A stretch of DNA of 64,000 nucleotides, taken from contig NZ_CP020469.1 in the NCBI RefSeq assembly GCF_003031405.1, positions 2,294,001 through 2,358,000 of the forward strand, in the 5' to 3' direction. Below are positions 42,501 to 49,677 of this stretch, one piece after another. This stretch comes from Halomonas sp. 'Soap Lake #6' (GTDB taxonomy: Bacteria > Pseudomonadota > Gammaproteobacteria > Pseudomonadales > Halomonadaceae). Both the position numbers and the translations under genes were made by a program. The notes beneath the pieces were generated by a model. The model ran no database searches. It was not told where the DNA came from and saw only the letters and a list, made by a program, of their open reading frames with translations. Every line of letters begins with the position of its first letter. The stretch's first letter is position 1.

Positions 42501-42703
42501 GCACTTACGGGCATGAAACCCGTAATGTCGCTACTTCGAAGACTATTTACGCCCAATCCTGGCAACCCCAGGTGGAAGCGGACGAAAACGCCGGCAAGTT
42601 GCTGGCAACCGGTTACTCCTGCCGTAGCCAGGTAAAGCGCTACTCTCAGCAGACACTTCCACACCCGCTTCAGGCGCTGCTTAGGTGCTTGCATAGTAGC
42701 TAG
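39572..42703 (+). CDS. ydiJ: FAD- and Fe-S-binding D-2-hydroxyacid (D-2-hydroxyglutarate) dehydrogenase YdiJ
   Basis: Fused flavo-iron-sulfur dehydrogenase. The N-terminal PCMH FAD domain includes TPRGGGTGTNGQSLTDGIVVD and SNRATIGGMISTDASGQGS. The FAD-oxidase C-terminal domain follows (MFGHVDAGVLHVRPALDM). Then come the Fe-S modules CNGNGACYNYDIDDPMCPSW and CLACKSCAGQCPIKVNVPQF, and a C-terminal cysteine domain with SGCCGMSGTYGHE. The whole resembles E. coli YdiJ along its length; YdiJ has been reported to oxidise D-2-hydroxyglutarate. Codons here look GC-richer at third positions than in neighbouring genes. A strong terminator follows. Confidence 0.92.
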   Translation: MIAPLDSRTAPFERLGTHYVRFLEALRARGFEGEIAPDYANRTVLATDNSIYQRLPQAAVFPKHADDLERLAKLAAELPHRDIVLTPRGGGTGTNGQSLTDGIVVDVSRHMNQILEIDVDARRVRVQAGVVKDQLNAALKPYGLFFAPELSTSNRATIGGMISTDASGQGSCEYGKTRDHVLELDTVLLGGQHLHSRPLSAEEEQQAVAQAGILGRVHTTAATIIDQQRALIEAKFPPLNRCLTGYDLAHLREADGQLNLNSLLCGSEGSLGFLNEAVLNVLPIPKHATLVNVRYASFMDALRDAKALMTASASPTSIETIDDIVLQLAMEDFVWDSVAAFFPATGSTPIRGINLIEFNDNDPERLAERVQTFTDHLSQDPTVERLGYTLAEGRPQIQKVYAMRKRSVGLLGNVQGEKRPIAFVEDTAVPPECLAEFIAEFRAALDARKLAYGMFGHVDAGVLHVRPALDMKDPEQEALIREISDEVAALTQKYGGLLWGEHGKGVRSEYGPKFFGELYPSLQRVKAAFDPHNQLNPGKIASPLSSPPEAAGRPAGNALIAKDSDPELLTIDGVPMRGQLDRTIDERAWQAYDAAVYCNGNGACYNYDIDDPMCPSWKATRDRVHSPKGRASLIREWLRLQSQAGIDVVEESRKKKAERSWGFIKSFPKRAMNTLSKQQHHDYSHQVYDAMAGCLACKSCAGQCPIKVNVPQFRSQFLEVYHGRYLRPVRDYIMGGTELMLPTLAKVAPLYNALLGQRWIDGLMRKGLGISDSPHLSRASVKKQLRAWGVAEATPTSLALLTEQQQANSVIIVQDAFTSHFEAKLVMDVVELLSRLNLRVFVMPFSANGKPLQVQGFLGAFERTAEKQAQRLRALAEFQVPMVGIDPAMTLTYRQEYVKALGAEQVPEVLMLQEWLVTRINTLSPRQLALTDPGFKLLSHCTEKTNAPGSPKAWQQVFAAFGLQLELANSGCCGMSGTYGHETRNVATSKTIYAQSWQPQVEADENAGKLLATGYSCRSQVKRYSQQTLPHPLQALLRCLHSS

Positions 42704-42718
42704 GAAAAATAAACAAAC

Positions 42719-42754
42719 AAAAGGGGCTTGCACATAGTGCAAGCCCCTTTTTTT
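42719..42754 (+). terminator. Intrinsic terminator after ydiJ
   Basis: AAGGGGCTTGCAC and GTGCAAGCCCCTT around an ATA loop, followed by seven or more T residues. Confidence 0.94.
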
Positions 42755-42803
42755 GATTTCCGTTAATTTTGTATTTCAACGGATTTAGCAGCCACTAGAT
42801 GTA

Positions 42804-43361
42804 TTACTCCGTGAAAGGCAGCGATGAATGGTGCAGCACAATACGCAGCTCGCCTTCATCATCAAGCTGATAGCCCCATGACTTGTCCACGGTTGTAGTG
42901 TTGCCATCGCTATCTAATATGGAGACGCGACCCATCGTCATTGCTGTATCACCACTGATGAAAATAGCCGCGTTATCAATGGTAACTTCCTGCCAGCCTT
43001 TTAGTGCAAAGCCACTATCGTTGGGGAACTCGTCGCTATGGCCAACAAAATAGGCCAGTGCTCCCTCGGGCGTAGTACGAAAGGTTTGCGGCGCAGCAGC
43101 TAGGGTCGGTTTAAACAGCACTGGGCCCAGCTCATACCCATACGCACTCTCAATGACGGCTTGGGCAAGCTCACTTGCCGCGTCAATGCCTTCACTTTCA
43201 TAAGTATTGGAAATATTCACTAGCGCTTCGCCCCACGCCTGCTGCGCTGCCAACACCTGCTCTTCGGTAATATCACCGCCGAGGTGAGTCACTTCAGCAG
43301 CGTGAGCCAGTGATGCCATGCTTAGGCTAACCACTGCACTGGCAATAAGAGTCTTAATCAT
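42804..43361 (-). CDS. Exported hypothetical protein
   Basis: A signal peptide is clear (MIKTLIASAVVSLSMASLAHA, cleavage after AHA). The mature part of about 165 residues has the pattern of a SnoaL/NTF2-like domain (EEQVLAAQQAWGEALVNISN; then FISGDTAMTMGRVSILDSDG and VDKSWGYQLDDEGELRIVLHHSSLPF). Proteins like this are often listed under unrelated enzyme names, so I leave the function open. It is encoded after the two-component genes on the same strand; a short tandem-repeat region lies between. Start ATG 43361 is preferred to an upstream GTG. Confidence 0.75.
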   Translation of the reverse strand: MIKTLIASAVVSLSMASLAHAAEVTHLGGDITEEQVLAAQQAWGEALVNISNTYESEGIDAASELAQAVIESAYGYELGPVLFKPTLAAAPQTFRTTPEGALAYFVGHSDEFPNDSGFALKGWQEVTIDNAAIFISGDTAMTMGRVSILDSDGNTTTVDKSWGYQLDDEGELRIVLHHSSLPFTE

Positions 43362-43393
43362 GTTGGCTATCTCCACCTTGGGTTAATCAGAAC

Positions 43394-43472
43394 GTTACAG
43401 AGCTATTTTTCAGAGCTATGTCTCAGAACCATGTTACTGAGCTCTATTGTTGAGCTCTGTTGCTGAGCTCTC
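43394..43472. repeat. Degenerate 13-14 bp tandem repeats upstream of the exported protein
   Basis: About six imperfect copies of a unit of the form GAGCTCTGTTGCT / GAGCTATGTCTCA in succession, all containing GAGCT or AGAGCT-like cores and separated by T/A-rich bases. They sit between the response regulator and the exported-protein gene. Confidence 0.75.
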
Positions 43473-43564
43473 ACTATATGCCAGGGCCACTATTATTAAG
43501 ATCGCAACAGCATTAACACACAGGTACCGTTTTATTAACAGCAGGTGAATAGCGCCGCCATCAC

Positions 43565-44287
43565 TTACGCAGGAGGGAAGACATTATTAATACGGTAACC
43601 AAAACCGCGCTGAGTAGTAATCAGTGAATCGCCTGAACCATGCACATCCAATTTACTACGCAGCCTTCGAATATAGACGTTCACAATATTGGTCAGCGGG
43701 TCCTCGTGCACCCCCCACACACTGGCCAAAATACGTTCTCGGCTATATAGCTTGCCAGGAGTCGACATCAACAACTCCAGTATGGCTAACTCCTTTGGCG
43801 TTAACTCAATACGCTGACCGGCACGCGTCACACAGAACTGCTCTCGGTCCAGACAGAGATCGCCGACACAAATGATTTTATCAGGTACAGTTTTATGCCC
43901 TTCATACCGACGTGTTAACGCGCCTAGTCGTGCCAGCAGTTCCTCAAACGCAAATGGCTTAACCAGGTAATCATCTGCCCCTGCCTCAAGCCCGGATACA
44001 CGATCCTCAATACTATCAAGCGCGGTCAACATAAGCACAGGGAACGATACGCCAGCTGTTCGTAGATTCCGGCAAACTTCTACGCCTCCAATATCCGGCA
44101 AAAGTCGGTCCAGGATAACCACTGGCTGCGTATCTGCAGCCCGAGCACATTGAATAATATGGAGCAGCGCGACTTGCCCTTCGCTAAACGCATCGACACG
44201 ATGCCCCTCAGCCGCTAAACCGCGACTAAGGAAATCACGGATACGCGGGTCGTCCTCAACCAAGATAATGTGCATCGCATTACTCAT
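43565..44287 (-). CDS. OmpR-family response regulator
   Basis: Receiver domain with acidic residues in LVEDDPRIRDFL, phospho-acceptor Asp in VVILDRLLPDIGG and the conserved Lys in DDYLVKPFAFEELLAR. The winged-helix domain follows (LTPKELAILELLMSTPGKLY, SRERILASVWG, VNVYIRRLRSKLD). Targets are unknown. It pairs with the sensor kinase just upstream on the same strand; the gap is about 16 bases using ATG 44287. Further start codons at 44275 (ATG) and 44296 (TTG) are possible. Confidence 0.92.
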   Translation of the reverse strand: MSNAMHIILVEDDPRIRDFLSRGLAAEGHRVDAFSEGQVALLHIIQCARAADTQPVVILDRLLPDIGGVEVCRNLRTAGVSFPVLMLTALDSIEDRVSGLEAGADDYLVKPFAFEELLARLGALTRRYEGHKTVPDKIICVGDLCLDREQFCVTRAGQRIELTPKELAILELLMSTPGKLYSRERILASVWGVHEDPLTNIVNVYIRRLRSKLDVHGSGDSLITTQRGFGYRINNVFPPA

Positions 44288-44303
44288 CGCATTCAAAACG
44301 GCA

Positions 44304-45893
44304 TTATGGTGCTATTCTCGCAGCGGTGGGATTTGTCGTGTGTACAGGTAACTGAAGGCGAGCAACACATCCCTCACCCACTGCCGACTCAAGACATAGC
44401 TGCCCACCATGTAAACGAGTTAATAGCATGGCAATCGCCAGCCCCACTCCCTGGCCGTCTGGTCGATGACTACGCGCTTTTAGCCCTCGATAACCACGCT
44501 CGTAAAGCCGCTGGGCTTCCTGTTCTTCCAAGCCAATTCCCTGGTCATACACACATAGCTCCCACACCAATTTGCCTTGCCGCTCTTCAAGGGTAGCCGT
44601 AATGGTGACCGCCCCTCCGGTATAGGAATACTGAACAGCGTTATCTAATAAAATCCCATATATCTGCTGCAACCGCTGGGCATCCCCTAGCACCGTCGTC
44701 GTCGCTAACTGCTCACTATGCAGAGTTATATTGCGCAGCCTACCTAGCGTGGATGCTTGTCCGATTGCATCGCGTAGTGGCACGCTAGGGTCAAGAGGAT
44801 GACGCTGTACCTGCCACTCCACCATGTCGCTTCTGGCCATGGTGAGCAAGTCACTAATAACATCCGCTAGATGAGCGGCATCACTGGCTATACGTTGTAA
44901 TGCCTCGCGATACTCAGTTTCGCTACGCATGCTTTGTCGCAGCGTAATTTCAGCCTCACCACGAATCGAAGTCGTGGGTGTGCGCAGCTCATGGCTAATA
45001 TCTTCAAGGAGCTGTTGGCGCTGTTTGCCTAACTGGCGCAAGCTGGCAAGCGCCTGCTCAAGCTCCCGGGTGCGCACTTCAACCAAATCTTCCAGGCGCT
45101 GCTGGCGGTCCTGTTCAGCCTGACGGTGCTGGCTCAGCTCATCGGCCATTAGGTTCATTCGGGCGGCAACGCGACCAAACTCATCGCGCATACTTTCATC
45201 TAGCCGGTGCGTTAACTCACCGCGCTGAAAAGCTTTTGCTCCCATCACCAGTTCATGAATGGGTCGCCGCAGCGCACGCGCGAAGTACCAGAACACAAAT
45301 AAAATAGTGAGTGTCAGCGTAATAGTGGCTAGCACTGCCAGCATAATAAGCTGCTGCATCGAACGGTCTGCATCACTACGCTGCTGTGCGAGCAGAGTGC
45401 GTTCTCGCGCCAGCGCATCAGCCAACACAAGTTGCAGGCTCTGGCCATCGACCTGCTCAAACTGTTCGGCAACCAATGTAGGCGATAGCGCTAAAGCTGC
45501 TGCTTCAACCGCCTGAAAAAGCTTGTCAAATGTCACTAACGCAGCTCTGCGCTCTTCAATTAGAGCCGTCACTTGCTCATTCGTTTGTGACGTACGCTCG
45601 GCTAATCGATCACTATTGATATGTAACTGCTGCAGGTCGGTACGCATTTCGTGGAGCAGAAAATCACGCTGATCAAGATCGGGAGTGGGATTATTCTGGG
45701 CATCAACCAGCCATGTTCTGAGCCGGTTTTTAGCATCTGAAAACGCGAGAAACCCTGTATGCAAATCGCTAGAAAGGCGCCCAAGCTCAACTTTTTGCCG
45801 GGCACCATCGATGGCCCATATAGCGACGCCACCCTGGATAAACGTAAGTAACGTCAGTACCAGCAACGCGAATCCAAGGCGACGTTGAAACAT
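44304..45893 (-). CDS. Sensor histidine kinase
   Basis: Two transmembrane helices (about residues 8-28 and 182-207) bracket a helical periplasmic sensor of about 150 residues. A HAMP domain follows (RRPIHELVMGAKAFQRGELT), then a coiled linker, the HisKA box SHELRTPTTS (phospho-His near 305) and the HATPase with N box ILLDNAVQYS, G1 DQGIGL and G2 GQGVGLAIA. The start at 45893 (ATG, AGGA upstream) is preferred over a TTG at 45920. The signal sensed cannot be read from sequence. Confidence 0.9.
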   Translation of the reverse strand: MFQRRLGFALLVLTLLTFIQGGVAIWAIDGARQKVELGRLSSDLHTGFLAFSDAKNRLRTWLVDAQNNPTPDLDQRDFLLHEMRTDLQQLHINSDRLAERTSQTNEQVTALIEERRAALVTFDKLFQAVEAAALALSPTLVAEQFEQVDGQSLQLVLADALARERTLLAQQRSDADRSMQQLIMLAVLATITLTLTILFVFWYFARALRRPIHELVMGAKAFQRGELTHRLDESMRDEFGRVAARMNLMADELSQHRQAEQDRQQRLEDLVEVRTRELEQALASLRQLGKQRQQLLEDISHELRTPTTSIRGEAEITLRQSMRSETEYREALQRIASDAAHLADVISDLLTMARSDMVEWQVQRHPLDPSVPLRDAIGQASTLGRLRNITLHSEQLATTTVLGDAQRLQQIYGILLDNAVQYSYTGGAVTITATLEERQGKLVWELCVYDQGIGLEEQEAQRLYERGYRGLKARSHRPDGQGVGLAIAMLLTRLHGGQLCLESAVGEGCVARLQLPVHTTNPTAARIAP

Positions 45894-45975
45894 AAGGTCA
45901 TTTCCTGGAGGGTTAACCAATCATCCAATGATTGACACAGCTGCCTACCGAGCGCTGACGCCAATAGATGCCTCT

Positions 45976-46779
45976 CTAAAAAAACAGCCTTTTTAACGCA
46001 AGCCCAGGATCTTCTTCACGCATAAACGCCTCACCAACCAAAAAGCCATTTACATCATGATCGCGCATCAACTCAACATCATCGCGGGTGTGAATGCCAG
46101 ACTCAGTAATTACCGTGACACCTTCAGGAATCAGCGGCAACAGGTCAATTGTGGTGTTCAGGCTGGTGTCAAAGGTATGCAAGTTACGATTATTGATGCC
46201 CACCAGTTTCAGGTCCAGCGCTAGGGCGCGCTCTAACTCATCGGCATCATGCACTTCCACCAGTACATCCATGCCTAGATCCTCGGCTTGCTGATAAAGG
46301 TCACGTAGCTGGGTGTCATTAAGTGCAGACACAATAAGTAGAATGCAGTCAGCACCAATGGCACGGGCTTCGGTTACCTGATAACCGTGGGTAATGAAAT
46401 CTTTACGAATAATTGGTAACTCGCAAACATCGCGAGCAGCCATCAGGTAATCTTCATGGCCCTGAAAGAAATCTGCATCAGTCAGCACTGAGAGGCATGC
46501 TGCTCCCCCCTTTGCATAGCTTTTAGCAATATCTGCCGGGTGGAACTCTTCGCGCATGACACCTTTTGAGGGAGAAGCTTTTTTTACTTCGGCAATAACC
46601 GCAGCATCGCCTGCGGCAATGCGCGCGTTTAGCGCCTTAATAAATCCGCGGGGGGCGCTTTGCTTGTTAGCAAGTGCTAACAAATCGGCCTCAGACACCG
46701 CTTGGCGACGTTCCGCCACTTCTGCGTCTTTACGAGCCAAAATACGCGTTAAAATCGTCGGCGTTGCCTGGTCAGTCAT
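45976..46779 (-). CDS. trpC: Indole-3-glycerol-phosphate synthase
   Basis: Ring closure step of tryptophan synthesis. A single-domain TIM barrel of 267 residues: [20 protein letters not shown] (residues 60-79), [33 protein letters not shown] with the catalytic Lys, [13 protein letters not shown], and the C-terminal [13 protein letters not shown] with [10 protein letters not shown]. No trpF domain is fused. It is 8 bases after the trpD stop in a trpG-trpD-trpC minus-strand operon. Confidence 0.96.
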   Translation of the reverse strand: MTDQATPTILTRILARKDAEVAERRQAVSEADLLALANKQSAPRGFIKALNARIAAGDAAVIAEVKKASPSKGVMREEFHPADIAKSYAKGGAACLSVLTDADFFQGHEDYLMAARDVCELPIIRKDFITHGYQVTEARAIGADCILLIVSALNDTQLRDLYQQAEDLGMDVLVEVHDADELERALALDLKLVGINNRNLHTFDTSLNTTIDLLPLIPEGVTVITESGIHTRDDVELMRDHDVNGFLVGEAFMREEDPGLALKRLFF

Positions 46780-46787
46780 TGGTTTAT

Positions 46788-47822
46788 TTACCCTTTAAAG
46801 AGGCTGGTTTTGAAGACACTCGTGAAGTGCGAAAGCTCATTGAGCTTTTCAAGCGGAAGTTTGGAAGCCTGAGCATCCTGGGCCACCATCACACCCTCTT
46901 TTAAACTATCGGCTACGCCCGCACAGTAAAGCGCTGCCCCTGCATTCAGGGCCACAATATCTGCTGCGGCGCCCTCGCCCTTTAGCGCAGCTTTTACTAA
47001 CCGTAGGCTGTCTTCAGCACTGGCCGCTTTTAACGTTGCTAGGCTTTGGCGCTCAATACCAAACTCTTCGGGGGTAATGGTGTACTCGGTAATCTCGCCC
47101 TCTTTAAGCTCTGCTACACGCGTAGGTGCTGCCAGTGAAATCTCATCCAAACCATCTTCAGAGTGGACCACCAGAACATGGCGGCTGCCAAGTTTTTTAA
47201 GCACGTCAGCCATGAGCGGCACTAGCGCAGGCGAATAAACACCTAGCACTTGATTGGGTGCACCGGCAGGATTAGTGAGTGGTCCGAGAATATTAAACAA
47301 CGTACGCACGCCCATTTCACGACGCGGCCCAATAGCGAAGCGCATCGCCGGGTGGTGGTTAGGTGCAAACATAAAGCCGACCCCTACCTGCTCGATACAG
47401 CGGGCAACCTCTTCAGGCTTAAGGTCCAGATAGATGCCGGCAATATCAAATAAATCAGCACTGCCCGACGACGACGAGACGCTACGGTTACCATGTTTAG
47501 CGACATGGGCTCCCCCAGCGGCCGCCACAAAACTAGATGCGGTAGAGACGTTAAACAAATTAGCGCCATCGCCGCCAGTGCCAACAATATCTACCACGTT
47601 ATCCGTGCTAAGCGTTACCCGCTTCATCAGTTCGCGCATTACCTGGGCAGCAGCGCTAATTTCCACAGCACTTTCGCCTTTCATGGCCAGCCCTACTAGC
47701 AGGCCACCAATCTGAGCATCGGAAGCTTCTCCGGTCATGATCTGACGCATTAGCGCGTACATCGCATCGAAAGAAAGGTCTTCGCGGCGCACTACCGCGT
47801 TAATTGCGTCTCGCATTTGCAT
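46788..47822 (-). CDS. trpD: Anthranilate phosphoribosyltransferase
   Basis: Converts anthranilate and PRPP to phosphoribosylanthranilate. The 344 residues include [20 protein letters not shown] (near residue 79), [21 protein letters not shown] and [12 protein letters not shown], the PRPP and metal sites. It lies between trpG and trpC on the minus strand with small gaps. Anthranilate is therefore handled here and also, by inference, by the catabolic cluster starting 2 kb away. Confidence 0.97.
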   Translation of the reverse strand: MQMRDAINAVVRREDLSFDAMYALMRQIMTGEASDAQIGGLLVGLAMKGESAVEISAAAQVMRELMKRVTLSTDNVVDIVGTGGDGANLFNVSTASSFVAAAGGAHVAKHGNRSVSSSSGSADLFDIAGIYLDLKPEEVARCIEQVGVGFMFAPNHHPAMRFAIGPRREMGVRTLFNILGPLTNPAGAPNQVLGVYSPALVPLMADVLKKLGSRHVLVVHSEDGLDEISLAAPTRVAELKEGEITEYTITPEEFGIERQSLATLKAASAEDSLRLVKAALKGEGAAADIVALNAGAALYCAGVADSLKEGVMVAQDAQASKLPLEKLNELSHFTSVFKTSLFKG

Positions 47823-47858
47823 GAGCAGAAAAGCCCCTAAAGCGTATGAGTTTGGCGG

Positions 47859-48449
47859 TCAACCGCGTTGTAAAAAATTGGCCAATAACGCATGACCTTG
47901 GCGCGTGAGTATCGACTCAGGGTGAAACTGTACCCCTTCAATATCCATGTGACGATGACGAAATCCCATTATCAGCCCTGGAGTTACATCATCCTCTGCT
48001 GTCCAGGCGGTTACTTCTAAACAATCTGGTAGGCTTGATTTTTCAACGACCAAGGAGTGGTATCGGGTTACTTCCAAAGGGTTTTCAAGCCCTTTAAATA
48101 CTCCCAGCCCCTGGTGTGTCACCGCAGAGGTTTTGCCGTGCATTACCTGGGGGGCACGCACTACATTACCACCATATACCTGACCAATCGCCTGGTGTCC
48201 CAGGCAAACCCCTAAGATAGGCAGTTTGCCAGCAAAATGGGCAATGGCAGCCAGCGAAACACCGGCCTCATTGGGAGTGCAAGGCCCCGGAGAAATCACT
48301 AAATGAGTAGGCGCTAAAGCGTCAATTTGCTCAAGGGTGAGTTCATCATTGCGGTAGGTCATTACCTCGGCGCCAAGCTCACTCAGATACTGAACGATAT
48401 TGAAGGTAAAGCTATCGTAATTATCGATCATCACAACTTTTTGATGCAT
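47859..48449 (-). CDS. trpG: Anthranilate synthase component II (glutamine amidotransferase)
   Basis: Class I glutaminase supplying ammonia to anthranilate synthase. The 196 residues show [11 protein letters not shown] at the N-terminus, the oxyanion loop [12 protein letters not shown], the nucleophile in [15 protein letters not shown] and the His-Glu pair in VQFHPESI. The first Met or the one at 48431 could be the start. trpE is not adjacent. As PabB (29379-30746) also lacks a neighbouring glutaminase, TrpG may serve both enzymes. Confidence 0.95.
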   Translation of the reverse strand: MHQKVVMIDNYDSFTFNIVQYLSELGAEVMTYRNDELTLEQIDALAPTHLVISPGPCTPNEAGVSLAAIAHFAGKLPILGVCLGHQAIGQVYGGNVVRAPQVMHGKTSAVTHQGLGVFKGLENPLEVTRYHSLVVEKSSLPDCLEVTAWTAEDDVTPGLIMGFRHRHMDIEGVQFHPESILTRQGHALLANFLQRG

Positions 48450-48747
48450 AAGTGTTTGATTGCCTTCATCATCATGCAGCAGACTTGCTCTTAATACTTA
48501 GGTTATTACCCTGAGCTCATCCCGTTAATAAGCTTTTTAGCATCGATTAGAGATTGTACCGCCCTCCCCATACATCCGCCACGCGCTATCGCTAGACCAG
48601 CAAACTATTGGTGTGAAAACGGCAGGCGTAGAAGCTTAAAAAGCATGAGCGCGAAAACTTAAAACAGCGATGCCTTGGGAAAACAGTCTCTTGAGCAAGC
48701 AGTACCTTGAGGGTAACGGCAGGCTAAACAGCTATTGGCAGAATGGC
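48450..48747. other. Intergenic region upstream of trpG
   Basis: About 300 bases between rsd and trpG. I looked for an attenuator with a Trp-rich leader peptide and did not see one; a tiny in-frame peptide reading without Trp codons is present on the minus strand. A possible -10 TACAAT lies near 48555-48560. Confidence 0.4.
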
Positions 48748-48784
48748 AAAAGCACCGCGCAAGGGTTCTACTGCGAGGTGCTTT
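48748..48784 (-). terminator. Intrinsic terminator after rsd
   Basis: On the minus strand AAAGCACCTCGC pairs with GCGCGGTGCTTT (one T-G pair), 12-base loop, followed by a short T-run. It lies about 13 bases beyond the rsd stop. Confidence 0.8.
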
Positions 48785-48796
48785 GTGTCAATAGAC

Positions 48797-49285
48797 TTAA
48801 GCGGGGGATTTCATTTGCTTGGGGCTATGGGCAGCGTGCAAACGGGCAATCAGTTGATCTTCCAGCGCAAAACGCTCAGTTAGGCCTTTGGCTAGTCGAT
48901 CAATCCAGGCAGGTAACCGCACTAGATTCTGCTGGCAGCGCACCGGCGAAGCAAAGTCCTCGTCGAACTCAAGCACCATCGCAGTGGACATTTCCAATCG
49001 CTCTAAAAGCTGTGCAGCAATTAACAGAGCACTCTCATCGTTAAATGCCTTAGCTTCTTCAGCTAACTGTGGGTAAATTTCGAAATGCCCGGCACTGATA
49101 TAATCCATCAGCAGTTCGCTAAAGGTATCGATACGCGCCTTGCTAACCGCTTCCAGCTCAACATCGCAGGCTTCTTTCAGCTCAATAAAGCTAACCAAAA
49201 GTGAGCGACGCTGGTCCAGCCAACGGTCAATCAAACTATGTACGCCCCCCCAGCGCTCCAGGGCATTTTTGCAATCTTCGAGCAT
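48797..49285 (-). CDS. rsd: Rsd/AlgQ anti-sigma-D family regulator
   Basis: All-helical protein of the Rsd/AlgQ family, which binds sigma-70 region 4 and shifts RNA polymerase to alternative sigma factors. The 162 residues show VHSLIDRWLDQRRSLLVSFIEL (residues 15-36), FSELLMDYISAGHFEIYPQL (near 56), and RLAKGLTERFALEDQLIARL near the C-terminus, all typical of the family. Named rsd by similarity; in pseudomonads the equivalent is algQ. Confidence 0.85.
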   Translation of the reverse strand: MLEDCKNALERWGGVHSLIDRWLDQRRSLLVSFIELKEACDVELEAVSKARIDTFSELLMDYISAGHFEIYPQLAEEAKAFNDESALLIAAQLLERLEMSTAMVLEFDEDFASPVRCQQNLVRLPAWIDRLAKGLTERFALEDQLIARLHAAHSPKQMKSPA

Positions 49286-49546
49286 GGGGCTTTCTCCTTA
49301 ACGGCACTTTAACCACATTATTTTTTAATTATGCTGAGCCACTCTTGAAGCGGATAGGCTTAGACTCGCGCTTCCACCTATTTCTGTCAATCCCAACGAG
49401 CACAGTTTCCTTGGCACTTAGAGCTCTCTGCTCATAACACCTTTCATAATGCCTTCAACTATGGTGTTGAGTCACTGTTCTCAAGCCTCTAGTGGTGCCA
49501 TCACCTTAACGACTTTTATGCTCTCATTTTCCGCCATGTATTGCGA
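49286..49546. other. Promoter-side intergenic region of the aromatic acid cluster
   Basis: About 260 bases between the rsd start (minus) and the first operator-like repeat. No gene is seen. It should contain the rsd promoter; I could not assign it with confidence. Confidence 0.4.
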
Positions 49547-49565
49547 GCATAACGGGGTGTTATGC
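49547..49565. promoter_or_regulatory. Inverted repeat upstream of the aromatic acid cluster
   Basis: GCATAAC, 5-base spacer GGGGT, GTTATGC: a perfect 7+7 inverted repeat 113 bases upstream of the monooxygenase start. The size suits a MarR or LysR-type operator; the MarR regulator encoded at 52700-53218 is the obvious candidate. Confidence 0.45.
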
Positions 49566-49589
49566 AGCCAAGTAAGGCTATCAAAATAC

Positions 49590-49601
49590 TTTAAGCTTAA
49601 A
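49590..49601. promoter_or_regulatory. 12-base palindrome TTTAAGCTTAAA upstream of the cluster
   Basis: A perfect palindrome 76 bases before the monooxygenase start, in a locally AT-rich stretch that probably holds the promoter. It could be a second regulator site or chance AT-symmetry. Confidence 0.3.
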
Positions 49602-49677
49602 AATTTTATACTTGAATTTTCCACATTCCGTTTCTACCTTTAAAAAAGAGTGAGATTCCCCGTGGAGAATAAATAAA

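Noticed and set aside
48450..48600. Trp attenuator upstream of trpG
   Set aside because: No leader peptide with tandem Trp codons and no antiterminator/terminator pair could be found; the short frame present has no Trp.
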